Source of the DNA: CAWAMR01 sp963783095
Lineage (GTDB): Bacteria > Planctomycetota > Planctomycetia > Gemmatales > Gemmataceae
Assembly: GCA_963783095.1 (NCBI GenBank)
Contig: CAWAMR010000002.1
Span: 930,001 to 994,000 of the forward strand
Reading direction: 5' to 3'
Length of the DNA stretch: 64,000 nucleotides
Shown here: positions 8,114 through 16,904 of the stretch, in pieces
Layout: each line of letters starts with the position of its first letter
Position numbering within the stretch: position 1 is the first letter of the stretch
Translations under genes and position numbers: made by a program
The notes under the pieces: generated by a model
Databases searched by the model: none
The model's input: only the letters and a program-made list of their open reading frames with translations
Told to the model about the DNA's origin: nothing

Positions 8114-9109
8114 TTACTGGACGTTCAGCTTTTTGAACGTCTCGAAGTGCTCTGCAACTTTGCCTTCCTTCGTATCGCCGGCGTGGAGAAGAATTCCATA
8201 CCGGAACTTGAGGTGATCGCCCTTGGCCATTTTCACGAGATCGGTGTTACCTTTCACATCCGGAAACTTTGATTTGTCTCGACCGAATGGATTGGCCGCC
8301 ATCAACCCATAATCGCGCGCGTGCCAGCATGCTTTCTGGGTGTTCTTCGGGTCTTCCAAAATGGCAATGCCTGCCTCCTTATCACCGATCTTGCCGAAGT
8401 AGTCGCACCAAGCCGATTTGTGGCCCCAGATTTCCTTTTCGCCCAGTTTGCCCTCGGCGTTGGCGAAATTGCCGCCGCCGCTTTTCACGGTAATCTCATC
8501 ATTGACGCGCACCCCCATCGAGCCTTCCTTGGTGTCGCCGAAGGTGAGAGGACAAACGCCGGCGAAGAGGTCGATGTCCAGGACCAGGAGCCTGGCATCA
8601 CCGAGATTGTACAGGCTGATAATGCGGGTTTCGTCGAGGATTTTCGTCCCATCAGCTGCTTTCCATTCATTCTTGGTCGAAATCGCGGCGCTGTTCTTAC
8701 CCGTCTTCGGCTTGCCCACTTCCACGCAGACGATCTTGCCATGTCCTAACCCTTCCGACCAGAAATCGACTCCCTTGACATTCTTGTCCAGGGACTTGGA
8801 TTTGATCTCGATTCCCTCGGGAATGATGTCGCCATGACAGAACCATGCCGATTTCTGATGGACGTGATCGGCCGTCTCCTTGGGCAAACCCTTGACCATC
8901 GGCCAGCCTCGCGTCACGGGAATTTCTCCCGGTGCGTAGAGCGGGTAGAAGTATGGCTTCGCCACCGTTTCGCCGATCTGGTAATGAGTAACGACCGCTT
9001 TGCCGATCTTGAAAGTGATCGTGGCCTTCGACGTTTCGATGGTCACTTCTTCCGCACGCAGGGGAAGCGCCATTGCCAGGAAAACGGCTAATGTAACAAA
9101 GTGTTTCAT
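8114..9109 (-). CDS. Secreted DUF6807 (PmoA-like) family protein
   Basis: 331 residues with a classical signal peptide (MKHFVTLAVFLAMALPLRAEE). The mature part shows the conserved family features: PYFYPLYAPGEIPVTRGWP near the start, DHVHQKSAWFCHGDI, RVNDEITVKSGGG and the final DHLKFRYGILLHAGD. Proteins of this family are common in Planctomycetes, usually exported; some were annotated PmoA from limited similarity, but no methane-oxidation role follows. The His-rich DHVHQK suggests a metal or sugar site. Enzymatic function unknown. Confidence 0.85.
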   Translation of the reverse strand: MKHFVTLAVFLAMALPLRAEEVTIETSKATITFKIGKAVVTHYQIGETVAKPYFYPLYAPGEIPVTRGWPMVKGLPKETADHVHQKSAWFCHGDIIPEGIEIKSKSLDKNVKGVDFWSEGLGHGKIVCVEVGKPKTGKNSAAISTKNEWKAADGTKILDETRIISLYNLGDARLLVLDIDLFAGVCPLTFGDTKEGSMGVRVNDEITVKSGGGNFANAEGKLGEKEIWGHKSAWCDYFGKIGDKEAGIAILEDPKNTQKACWHARDYGLMAANPFGRDKSKFPDVKGNTDLVKMAKGDHLKFRYGILLHAGDTKEGKVAEHFETFKKLNVQ

Positions 9110-9130
9110 AAGGAGAGTCCTTGTAACCGA

Positions 9131-9583
9131 TCAAAAAATGCGCGAGATCGCACGAACCCCATAATAGCCAAACACTGTCCCGAATCCCATCACTGCTAAG
9201 ATACCTAACACCCGGCAAGTGCCATCTGCGAAACCTCGAAGTCTCGCTCTCGTGGGATCAAGTTGATCATATAGAATTTCAACTCGTTCTCCTCGCACAT
9301 AGTATGGACAACCCACATCTCCCACGCCCATCATTATTGAAATATGGGTCCGGCCCTGTTCATCTTGAAATGACACTTTGGCGTGGTAATGGGTATTTGG
9401 AAAACCGTCTTCTGTTGTTACCTCAAGCTCATGATCGACGACAAATCCTTTCGCACGTCGAGCATTTCGCTGAAAGCGGATCTCCTCCCAAAGCGCTCTA
9501 AAGCCCGCCACCAAGCCAATGCCCACAAAAGGGAGGACCAGCAAACCAAAACACGGTGCCAGTTGCGTCTCGAAATCTTTCAT
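9131..9583 (-). CDS. DUF3592-like membrane protein
   Basis: Two predicted membrane helices, near the start (CFGLLVLPFVGIGLVAGF) and near the end (VLGILAVMGFGTVFGYYGV), enclose a soluble beta-rich domain with RRAKGFVVDHELEV and VRGERVEILYDQLDPTRARL. That is the DUF3592 pattern: a Tyr-x-x-x-x-P loop followed by the second helix. The start is uncertain. The frame is open to a GTG at 9649, but ATG 9583 begins just before the first helix, which gives a sensible length of 150 residues. Role unknown. Confidence 0.65.
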   Translation of the reverse strand: MKDFETQLAPCFGLLVLPFVGIGLVAGFRALWEEIRFQRNARRAKGFVVDHELEVTTEDGFPNTHYHAKVSFQDEQGRTHISIMMGVGDVGCPYYVRGERVEILYDQLDPTRARLRGFADGTCRVLGILAVMGFGTVFGYYGVRAISRIF

Positions 9584-9661
9584 GATGGTCCCATTCATCA
9601 TCGCCATAGCAGTCAGGGTCATTGGTTTCGTGGGAAGGTTTATCTTCACAACTGACCACTA

Positions 9662-10729
9662 TTATCTTCCTTCCCCCGTATCCAACAGCACACCCATCGC
9701 CGAGGCGACTCGTCGATCAATAATGCGCTTCTTATCGCGCGTCATGTCGAGTACGTACCGATCCAGAAGGGTAAAGCGACGATTGAACTCGCCCAAGATT
9801 CGCTCATCTTCCGCATGCAAGAAAATGAAATTGGTTCGGAATACCCCTGCGAATGCCAGACCCAGCAGTGGAGCCTCTTCCAAAAAGGAGCCGACCGTTC
9901 TGCGCAACAACGAAAGGATGAGCGAATCTTCCTTCACGGTACAGAGCAGTTCCTTTTGCGTGTCGTAGACGTACCAGCGCTTGCGAAAAATGTTGTAGAG
10001 ATAATTCTTGCGAAAACGCGCCAGAACCTCGCCACGATCATCGACCAGCGTGTACCAGGCATTGATCAGGAAGAACTTTTGGTCCTGCAAGACCCGCATC
10101 AAAGGCTCCCGCTTCGACTCGTCCGCATAGAAAGTGATGTGCCGGCGCGGAATGAGTCGAATCAACAACAGCGATGCGATGACCAGCGCGATCAAGCCGA
10201 CCACGACCGCTGCGGCGATGCCGGCAGCCCCGTTTAACTCCGTCGCGATAACAACTGCCCCAATCACCCCTAACGCCATCACGAAGCAAAAAGCACCCAC
10301 GGCAACGCAGCTAGCCATAAACATCGCGGGTCGTTCGATGAAGAGCAGTGGTTCACCGTGTTCGTTCTGGACGTTGTACTTTTCCGTGAGGATAGTGAAG
10401 AGTTTTTGCCGCATCAGGAACTTGTCGTAACGGAAAGCAGGATGGGTATCGCCCCAGACCTGATCTTCCTCATCCTCATCGTAATCGCGGGACCGACGTT
10501 CGCGCCTCGGTCGATCGTCGTCATCCTCATCGTAATCGCGGGACCGGCGTTCGCGCCTCGGTCGGTCATCGTCGTCGTCGCGGGAAGAACGCCCCCGATA
10601 GAGATCTTCTTCCGCTTCGGGAACGGTAAGAACTGCCTGACAATCCGAACAACGAACCTTCTGGCCCGCGAACTCACCTTTAAGGGTAAACTTCGCACCG
10701 CAAGTGCTACAAGTTACGGGAATTGGCAT
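9662..10729 (-). CDS. Zinc-ribbon / LURP-one-like membrane protein
   Basis: 355 residues. An N-terminal zinc ribbon of the MJ0042/FmdB type (CSTCGAKFTLKG, then CSDCQAVL) is followed by a highly charged segment made of two copies of RPRRERRSRDYDEDDDD (about 53-90). Then comes a domain starting near YDKFLMRQKLFTILTEKYNV that reads like a phospholipid-scramblase/LURP-one-related fold: RWYVYDTQKELLCTVKED and a FHAED-like strand. Two membrane helices lie near 140-190 (GAFCFVMALGVIGAVVIAT and AAVVVGLIALVIASLLLI). ATG 10729 starts directly at MPIPVTC. The charged tandem repeat is conserved at DNA level too and looks recently expanded. Function unknown. Confidence 0.7.
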   Translation of the reverse strand: MPIPVTCSTCGAKFTLKGEFAGQKVRCSDCQAVLTVPEAEEDLYRGRSSRDDDDDRPRRERRSRDYDEDDDDRPRRERRSRDYDEDEEDQVWGDTHPAFRYDKFLMRQKLFTILTEKYNVQNEHGEPLLFIERPAMFMASCVAVGAFCFVMALGVIGAVVIATELNGAAGIAAAVVVGLIALVIASLLLIRLIPRRHITFYADESKREPLMRVLQDQKFFLINAWYTLVDDRGEVLARFRKNYLYNIFRKRWYVYDTQKELLCTVKEDSLILSLLRRTVGSFLEEAPLLGLAFAGVFRTNFIFLHAEDERILGEFNRRFTLLDRYVLDMTRDKKRIIDRRVASAMGVLLDTGEGR

Positions 10730-10883
10730 GACAATCCAACTACGCAAAAGGAAAAATATGTGCTGTATTCGTCGCTATCGTACAGAGAAATAATGGCAAA
10801 AGCGAGTTACAAACACCGAGAATCATCGCCTGCAGGCTTTCCCGTCTGGTGAAAAGCGGGTAACTTTGCTACGATGACAGAAC

Positions 10884-11078
10884 ATGAGCGAACCGCAGCA
10901 GTTGCATCGACTTTTCGGGTTATCCTGGATCGATTTCTTTTACGGAACCTCCGTTGAAGTCGAGATCGAACTGGATCTTTCACTGAAGCAACAGTTCCTC
11001 GATGTGGTGGAAGTGTTGGGTCTGCGGATTCGGGTCCGCCTCGATACCATCGTAACGCAATCACAATTGCTGTGGTGA
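10884..11078 (+). pseudogene. N-terminal fragment of a Gemmata-type Rpn-like nuclease family protein
   Basis: MSEPQQLHRLFGLSWIDFF followed by SVEVEIELDLSLKQQFLDVV matches the opening of a large family of predicted PD-(D/E)XK proteins in Gemmata relatives. After about 46 residues the match ends and the frame runs into unrelated residues and a stop at 11078, so this seems to be a truncated relic. A minus-strand ORF over the same DNA (10807-11178) has one plausible membrane helix (VLLGFAAIVLTTAIVIAL), so a real gene on that strand cannot be excluded. Confidence 0.4.
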
Positions 11079-11204
11079 GGACTATCGCGGCAAAACCCAG
11101 CAACACAAATCGATCTGAGCCAAACCCCTCATTAACGATATCATAGGTCGTGACAAACATCATCGTGGTTAACCGCAAAAATTTCGCTGCCGGAACCGGT
11201 CAAC

Positions 11205-11310
11205 CCAACGTGCCAGCCCGCTTACTTCGTGCGCGGCTCTGCTTGCCTTTGACTTTCAGTGCCGGGTTCGGAATGAGCCGCGCACGAAGTACGCGGGTTA
11301 GCCGTTAAGA
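11205..11310. repeat. Inverted repeat with arms around GCGCACGAAGTA
   Basis: CCCGCTTACTTCGTGCGCGGCT (about 11217-11238) faces AGCCGCGCACGAAGTACGCGGG (about 11276-11297). The hairpin stands alone in a gap of about 400 bp without a supported gene (11179-11569); I see nothing else in that gap. Confidence 0.7.
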
Positions 11311-11569
11311 TACCTCCGAAATCCGGCGGAAAAGTAGCCAAGCACCAACTACAACCATTGGGGATCCTAACCCAGGCGGGTGACCACCCGCGTCACGGAT
11401 ATTCTCGGTGCATGCCAAAGTTAGTTGAAGCTCAACGTCTTTGCCGGAATGGATGACCAACCTAGAAAAAACGTTCTTGGAAAAAATGCGTCCTTTAGCC
11501 AACAAGGTCACGAAAGCGGTTTGGCGGCATCGCCCTCCGATTCGTTTGCCAAGTCGATCGTGCCACGTT

Positions 11570-12193
11570 TTACCTTCGGTAAGCCCGGGGTTTAACGCCA
11601 ATTCTTGCGCAGAGATCCTTATACGCTCGCCGTCGTTTGACCATGTTGGCCGTATTGAACGTCAAATAGAAGTCTCTAAACGCCCAATCGAAATCCGAGG
11701 ACGAACATCCATAAAGAAAATGAACCAATGCGGCGGCATGAACGCGAATATCATCGTTACCATGAAGTGCACACCATAGTAATTTCTTTCGCACTTTCGG
11801 AGTCGGATGGGCTTTTGCGACCTGCAGCGTCGCTACCATACCGTTCAGAATAGTCGTATGTTCAATAGTGTTTAAGATTATTTTCTCGATCTCCTGTTCG
11901 GTGATGAGTTGCCGAATCGTAAGACATTCGACAGCATGCATTCGGACTTCAATAGATGGGGAGTTGAGAGCCCTCTTGATCTCCGCTAATGCACGAGTTG
12001 AGCCGATACAGTCGAGCGCCTCAATGTCTCTCCAATTTGCAAGATTCTGAGCAATTACCAAATCCTCCGCGCGGTTGCGTTCTTCCGGAGTCATAGCAGC
12101 AATCGCAACAAGGTTGTAACCGACGCCGTTGTGATATGCTTCGTAATCAAGCGTCATGCTCTGTCGAAATGTGTCAAATGCCTGCGTCGACAC
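11570..12193 (-). CDS. HEAT-repeat-like hypothetical protein (207 aa)
   Basis: The sequence is all-helical, with repeated pairs of helices spaced like HEAT repeats: ALDCIGSTRALAEIKRALNS, VRMHAVECLTIRQL, PKVRKKLLWCALHGNDDIRV and HAAALVHFLYG. Such proteins are scaffolds or, in polymorphic-toxin loci, immunity proteins. No toxin is adjacent. It starts MSTQAFDTFRQSMTLDYEAY and has no signal peptide. Base use is somewhat AT-richer than the neighbours, which may point to acquisition. Specific function unknown. Confidence 0.65.
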   Translation of the reverse strand: MSTQAFDTFRQSMTLDYEAYHNGVGYNLVAIAAMTPEERNRAEDLVIAQNLANWRDIEALDCIGSTRALAEIKRALNSPSIEVRMHAVECLTIRQLITEQEIEKIILNTIEHTTILNGMVATLQVAKAHPTPKVRKKLLWCALHGNDDIRVHAAALVHFLYGCSSSDFDWAFRDFYLTFNTANMVKRRRAYKDLCARIGVKPRAYRR

Positions 12194-12473
12194 AACGATC
12201 CTCCAAGCCGCCGAAACATTAAGACCTCAATGCTGCATGTTCCGCCACAATCGGCTTTACTCTTCGGCAACGACTTGCATGCAGGATAGATCGTAGTTGA
12301 GCTAAATCGCTTCGCAACGAATTCCTATAAGAATTCCATCAGAAAAGCGGATTTCCGAATAATGTACTGTAACGGTGCTTTGCCGCGAGTTGCAAGCGTT
12401 TTTTCGCCGTTTTCAGCGCGTGGAATGTGCTTGGTATTTGGTTCGTATGCCCGCAATCTGCCAATCATGCTAC

Positions 12474-12705
12474 CGAACCGTGAAGCCGCGACTCGGAGCA
12501 TCGCATCGGGCGACTGATACCCAAAGGAACACCTTCGCCGCGATGCGTAGAGGAGCGCTGCGGCGCAATAATCCTATTCCCAGTCGAGGCATCCGGGAAT
12601 TGGTTGCAGGTCAAGCGCTCCTCTACGCATCGCCAATCAGGTTCTCGATGGTCCAAGCGTCCCGACGCGATGCTCCGAGTCGCGGCTTCACGGTTTTGAT
12701 CGACA
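12474..12705. repeat. Nested inverted repeat (outer arms of about 34 bp, inner of about 20 bp)
   Basis: Outer arms: ACCGTGAAGCCGCGACTCGG at 12477 with its complement ending near 12700, extending through GAGCATCGC. Inner arms: GCGATGCGTAGAGGAGCGCT (about 12539) with AGCGCTCCTCTACGCATCGC (about 12615). The two stems would stack into a cruciform or forked hairpin. No gene is supported here. Confidence 0.75.
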
Positions 12706-13158
12706 GATGGGTATTACGATGAGGCGGCTCGCCTGTTCGGTGGTGCGGCCTACCAGATCAGCGAGACGGATCAACGATTGAATAAACAAACAAACGAGCC
12801 CGTGATCGCCATGCTTCCAAGAACTAAGAGCCAATCAAACGCTTATCGATTTGATGGATTGCCGAGGTTTTTGCTGATGAGGGCCCGAAACGGGCGCAGA
12901 CGCTACAAATTGCTACAAAAATCGGGTTTTTACATCGATTTAAGTTTACTTCCGGGATAAAGTATGGGCTTGCAGTTAAATCACCTAAATAATCTTTTGA
13001 GTGTCTCGGTTAGAAGGCGCTCGTCCGATTCGAGGAAGTCACCAAACCGACTCGCCATAGGCTCTACCCCGCTGCTTTCCTACAATCCCTCCTGTTGATT
13101 GGCGGGAGCGATTTCGCCTTTTTTTCCTTTGGTTGTCGTCTCTATTTACAGATTGAGC
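12706..13158. other. Gene-free stretch with a relic of the CTACAAATTGCTACA repeat
   Basis: Between the nested inverted repeat and the dehydrogenase I find no supported gene. Part of it (about 12775-12930) resembles the tandem array near 56.5-57 kb: AATAAACAAACAAACGAG, GATGAGGGCCCGAAACGGG, then GCTACAAATTGCTACAAAAA at 12902. Confidence 0.55.
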
Positions 13159-14187
13159 ATGAAAGTCCAACAAGCTACCCTGGTCGAACCGTTTCGCGTC
13201 GAAATTCGTGAAGTCAATCTTCCCGATCCTGCGCCCAATCAAATTCTCCTAGAATGCGAGGCCAGCGCCATCAGCGCCGGAACCGAACTTGCCGTCTACA
13301 CCGGTACACATCAATGGCTCAAAGATCCGAACCTGCCGGACTGGAAATTTCCCTTTCGTCCCGGCTACAGCGCAGCGGGCCGGATCGTCGCTATCGGTTC
13401 TCAGATAACAGGCTGGCAGGTGGGAGAGCGCATCAGCTATCCCGGCAATCATGCTTCGCACGAGATGTTGTCCATCGGTCACGAACGGGGCCGGTGGTGG
13501 AGGATGCCGGAGGATCTCGCCTTTGAAAAAGCGGCCCTGGCTTGTATTAGCCGCTATGGTCTGGGCGGCATTCTGCGTGCGGGACTCACTCTGGGGCGGT
13601 CGGTCGCCGTATTGGGGCTCGGCATCATCGGCCAATTTGCGCTACGCTGTGCGCAGGGGGCAGGCTGCAATCCGGTCGTGGGCATCGACGCCGTCCCCAT
13701 GCGTCGCCATGCAGCCAAAGCAGCGGGGGCCTCGCACGTCATCGATCCGAACGCCGGGGATGCCCTGAAGCAGCTTAGCGATTTTCTGGGCACGCGCGGC
13801 GCAGAGATCGTCATCGATGCTACGGGTGTGCCCGATGCGATCCCTGTCGCCATGTCGCTGGCGTGCAACGCCGGGCAGGTCGTCGTGGTCGGCAGTCCGC
13901 GCGGTTTGGCCAAGGATGTCAATTTCTACGATCACCTGCATCGTCGCTACATCGAAGTGAGCGGGGCGCACGGGAACATGCTGTTCGAGGAGCCTCACAC
14001 CAGGCTGGCGGGTGCCTGGGACATCAACAAGGCCCAGCACTGGCTGCTGGCAGCCCTGGCCTCGGGCCGGCTCAATACCGAGAAGCTCGTTACGCACACC
14101 ATCACGCCCGATAAGATCGGTGATGCCTACGAGGGCTTGCTGAAGAAGAAGGATGAGTATTTGGGTGTTGTGGTTAAATGGAAGTAA
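13159..14187 (+). CDS. Zinc-type medium-chain dehydrogenase/reductase
   Basis: 342 residues, MDR superfamily. The N-terminal GroES-like domain runs from MKVQQATLVEPF through NQILLECEASAISAGTELA and the FRPGYSAAGRIVAIG strand. The Rossmann domain has the nucleotide loop GLGIIGQFA and continues into GIDAVPMRRHAAKAAGASHV, where Asp after the second strand suggests NAD(H). The catalytic zinc Cys usual at about 37-40 is replaced by Ser/Ala (ISAGTE), like several threonine- or bacteriochlorophyllide-type relatives, so zinc use is doubtful. It may oxidise or reduce a sugar-like alcohol. ATG 13159 follows the track GATTGAGC without a strong Shine-Dalgarno. Confidence 0.82.
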   Translation: MKVQQATLVEPFRVEIREVNLPDPAPNQILLECEASAISAGTELAVYTGTHQWLKDPNLPDWKFPFRPGYSAAGRIVAIGSQITGWQVGERISYPGNHASHEMLSIGHERGRWWRMPEDLAFEKAALACISRYGLGGILRAGLTLGRSVAVLGLGIIGQFALRCAQGAGCNPVVGIDAVPMRRHAAKAAGASHVIDPNAGDALKQLSDFLGTRGAEIVIDATGVPDAIPVAMSLACNAGQVVVVGSPRGLAKDVNFYDHLHRRYIEVSGAHGNMLFEEPHTRLAGAWDINKAQHWLLAALASGRLNTEKLVTHTITPDKIGDAYEGLLKKKDEYLGVVVKWK

Positions 14188-14191
14188 ACCA

Positions 14192-14325
14192 TTTAACCAT
14201 CAATAACACCAATAACACGAATAAGGACAAATGCAAAAAGAAACCATTGGGACGGCTAAACCGCACGTCATGCATAAAGATGTTTTCTTATTCGCATTAT
14301 TCGTGGTATTCGTGGTTAAGAATCT
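14192..14325. repeat. ATAACACGA-type hairpin after the dehydrogenase
   Basis: ATAACACCAATAACACGAAT (about 14203) faces ATTCGCATTATTCGTGGTAT (about 14291): tandem nine-mers complementary to each other across about 70 bp. Confidence 0.65.
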
Positions 14326-14342
14326 CTTGGACCTCGGACTTC

Positions 14343-15114
14343 ATGGACTCGTTTCTAACCCATATCATCCTCGCCCTCTCTTCCATCGCTGCCGGCGCGG
14401 TCAACGCCATTGCCGGCGGCGGCACGCTATTGACCTTTCCCACACTGATGAGCGTTCTGGGCAACAACGGTGTCCTTGCCAATGGAACCAGCACCTTCGC
14501 CCTGATGCCTGGCTCGCTGGCCAGTGCCTGGGGTTATCGCAAGGAAGTTGCCCCATCGCGGCAAATGGTCTTTTGGCTCCTGGTGCCCAGTCTCATTGGC
14601 GGTATTATTGGAACGCTCCTTGTCACCGAGTTGCCCGAAAGCGTCTTCAACGCGCTGCGTGCCCTGGCTGATCCTGACGGCCACAACAATATTCCTGTTG
14701 CAAGGACCGATTAGGCGTTGGACCGGCAGCCACCACGGGTCGCCCACCGATAAAACGATCGTGTTTATTCTGCTGGCCCAACTGGTGATCGCCATTTACG
14801 GCGGCTATTTCGGGGCCGGGATTGGGATCCTGATGCTCAGCGCACTGGGATTCATGGTGGGAGGCGACATTCATCGAGTCAACGGCGTCAAAACGGTGCT
14901 GGCATCGGCCATCAACGGCATGTCGGTAGTGATCTTTGTGGTGAAGGGTAAGGTGGTCTGGGAATATGCCTTTACCATGATGTTTGCGGCGATTATCGGG
15001 GGATATATCGGTGCGCGAATGGCCCGGCGCTTACCTCCCACCTATGTGCGAATTTGCGTGATCGTGATCGGGTTGACGTTGTCGGGATATTACTTTGCGA
15101 AACAGTTGCTGTAG
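14343..15114 (+). pseudogene. Sulfite exporter TauE/SafE family permease, one frameshift
   Basis: A polytopic membrane protein of the TauE/SafE family, which moves sulfur-containing or other small anions across the inner membrane. The first part (14343-14714 frame) shows the family start AGAVNAIAGGGTLLTFPTL and NGTSTFALMPGSLASAWGYR. After LPESVFNAL the match shifts at about 14657-14661 into the next frame, which continues PWLILTATTIFLLQGPIRR, YGGYFGAGIGILMLSALGF and ends at 15114. One extra base explains it. The product would be about 256 residues with eight helices. cysH and a CymR-like regulator lie within 2 kb, so a role in sulfur handling is plausible but not shown. Confidence 0.82.
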
Positions 15115-15140
15115 TCAATTGGATTTTGAGCTACTCTCAA

Positions 15141-15685
15141 TCACTCCGATTCGGCAGCTTGTTCGATCCGCGCCACCCGAAGCTGATAGAGCCGAACATC
15201 TTCCCGCTCGAAACAACAGAACGTCACCTCGCGCGGTAATTCGTGCTGCATGAGCCACTCCAACACCGTCGTAACCGCCAGATGGCAGGCCGCTTCTTTA
15301 GGATAACCGAAAACACCCGTCGAAATGCAGGGAAACGCTATGGTTCGCAGGTTCCGTTCCTTGGCTACCTGCAATGCATTGCGATAGCACGACTCCAATA
15401 TCGTACTTTCGCCCTGACTTCCATCCCGATATACCGGACCAACCGCGTGAAGCACAAAGCGCGCGGGAAGATAATACCCCTGGGTGAGCCGAACCTCACC
15501 TGTTGGACAGCCTCCCAGAGTCCGGCATTCGGCCAGCAGTTCGGGTCCGGCGGCCGATGGATGGCCCCGTCCACACCACCGCCGCCCAGAAGGCTCTCAT
15601 TTGCGGCATTGACGATGGCATCGACATCCAGCTTGGTGATATCACCTTGAATCAGGTGAATTCGCTGCGCAAGAGAAGTTGTCAT
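15141..15685 (-). pseudogene. Macro-domain (ADP-ribose-binding) protein, one frameshift
   Basis: A stand-alone macro domain, expected to bind or hydrolyse ADP-ribose or O-acetyl-ADP-ribose. The start frame gives MTTSLAQRIHLIQGDITKLD and the signature DAIVNAANESLLGGGGVDGAIH. At about 15553-15556 a missing G in a GC run shifts the frame. The downstream frame resumes with AAGPELLAECRTLGGCPTGE and reaches LHAVGPVYRDG and the second loop ISTGVFGYP. Joined, the product is about 180 residues, normal for the family. Both ligand loops are otherwise intact. Confidence 0.85.
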
Positions 15686-15699
15686 GGTGCTTTCCCAGT

Positions 15700-15835
15700 C
15701 TAACCGAGCCTGAAGCGAAGGTGTAACTCGCTTTTCTTCGCTTACGCTTCAGGCTCGGTTCCGTTGCCCCCTGAAGCGTAAGCGAAGGTGTAACTCGCTT
15801 TTCTTCGCTTACGCTTCAGGCTCGGTTCCGTTGCC
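15700..15835. repeat. Tandemly duplicated AAGCGTAAGCGAAG hairpin
   Basis: A hairpin with arms CCTGAAGCGTAAGCGAAG and CTTCGCTTACGCTTCAGG is present twice in tandem (about 15708-15762 and 15770-15825), separated by GGTTCCGTTGCC. The same arm sequence recurs near 20.2, 44.2 and 44.6 kb. Confidence 0.85.
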
Positions 15836-15984
15836 CTGGACTTTCGACAAATCCATAATTGTCGATTTTATCGCCGGAATTCTTGGTTCGCAATCAACAA
15901 AGCTCTCCAAGAACAGCATACTTCCCCCTTGACCTGATAGCCTAGAATCTCGATAACCTTAGTAGGTATTCGCCGGAGCTTTGA

Positions 15985-16713
15985 ATGGACCGAGTCCCCA
16001 TCGACAACGATGAAATCGCGGCCGTCAACCGAGAGTTGGCAGGCCGGGCCCCCGAAGATGTGCTGCGCTGGGCTGTTAGGCGATTTCATCCTAAACTCAT
16101 GATGGCCACGGCTTTCGGAGCGGAAGGCTGTTGTATTCTCCACATGCTCGCCGAGATTGAGCCGACCGTCCATGTGATCAATCTGGAAACCGGCTATCAG
16201 TTTGCCGAAACCCTGGAAATGCGCGAACGTATTAAAAACCGTTATGGTATTATCGTTGAGTTTATTCGTCCGGAATTGACCATCTCGCAGTACGAAAAGA
16301 AACATGGCGGCCCGTTACATGGGACAGAATTTTCCGACCAGTGCTGTCACGACCGCAAGGTAATCCCACTGAGAAGAGCTGCTGCGGGCTTCGATGCCTG
16401 GATCAGTGCCATCCGCAGCGATCAAACAGCGCATCGCAAGGTCGCGGGCGTTGTCCAGTGGGATCCAAAATTTGAACTCGCCAAGATCAACCCGCTGTTG
16501 ACCTGGACCCTGAAGGATGTGTGGAACTTTATCTATAAGAACGATGTTCCCTACAACCCGCTCCACGATCAAGGCTACCCAAGCATTGGTTGTAAGCCTT
16601 GCACATCGATGGTGGAGCCGGGCCAGGATGAACGGGCCGGGCGCTGGGCTGGAACCGTCAAAAAGGAATGCGGATTACATGTGATCGAACATGAAGGCGG
16701 ATCGGGGATCTGA
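15985..16713 (+). CDS. cysH: Phosphoadenylyl/adenylyl-sulfate reductase
   Basis: 242 residues, assimilatory sulfate reduction (APS or PAPS to sulfite, using thioredoxin). The PP-loop-like ATAFGAEGCCILHM and NLETGYQFAETLEMRERI are family hallmarks. Cys pairs in QCCHDRKV and GCKPCTSM provide a [4Fe-4S] site, and the catalytic Cys lies in KKECGLHV near the C-terminus. The presence of the iron-sulfur cysteines points to the APS-type enzyme. ATG 15985 follows CGGAG. A TauE/SafE permease lies about 1 kb upstream and an Rrf2 regulator about 190 bp downstream. Confidence 0.92.
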   Translation: MDRVPIDNDEIAAVNRELAGRAPEDVLRWAVRRFHPKLMMATAFGAEGCCILHMLAEIEPTVHVINLETGYQFAETLEMRERIKNRYGIIVEFIRPELTISQYEKKHGGPLHGTEFSDQCCHDRKVIPLRRAAAGFDAWISAIRSDQTAHRKVAGVVQWDPKFELAKINPLLTWTLKDVWNFIYKNDVPYNPLHDQGYPSIGCKPCTSMVEPGQDERAGRWAGTVKKECGLHVIEHEGGSGI

Positions 16714-16728
16714 AAAACTTGAAAACCA

Positions 16729-16880
16729 TTTCCCAGGGTTCGCAAAGCCTCACCCTGGGCTTTATTGCGACGCCCTTCCAGGGCTTGGCGCTTGCGTGCG
16801 ATGAGCTTAAACCATCGAGCACCTAGCCCTGGAAGGGCGTCGCAATAAAGCCCAGGGTGAGGCTTTGCGAACCCTGGGAT
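16729..16880. repeat. Large inverted repeat between cysH and the Rrf2 gene
   Basis: Arms of about 60 bp are near-perfect complements: CCCAGGGTTCGCAAAGCCTC at about 16733 with its complement ending near 16879, extending through GGGCTTTATTGCGACGCCCT. The loop is about 40 bp. It could be a strong bidirectional terminator. Confidence 0.85.
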
Positions 16881-16904
16881 ACCACACGAACTCTACTGGG
16901 TGTT

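Noticed and set aside
8269..8837. Long plus-strand ORFs opposite the DUF6807 gene
   Set aside because: They are the complement of a well conserved gene; no motifs or start signals.
10807..11178. Minus-strand ORF of 123 residues with one hydrophobic segment
   Set aside because: It overlaps a plus-strand fragment that matches a known family style, and it has no Shine-Dalgarno and an unlikely basic tail; kept only as a mention.
12778..12960. 60-residue plus-strand ORF
   Set aside because: It runs through the CTACAAATTG repeat and has no start signal or recognisable pattern.
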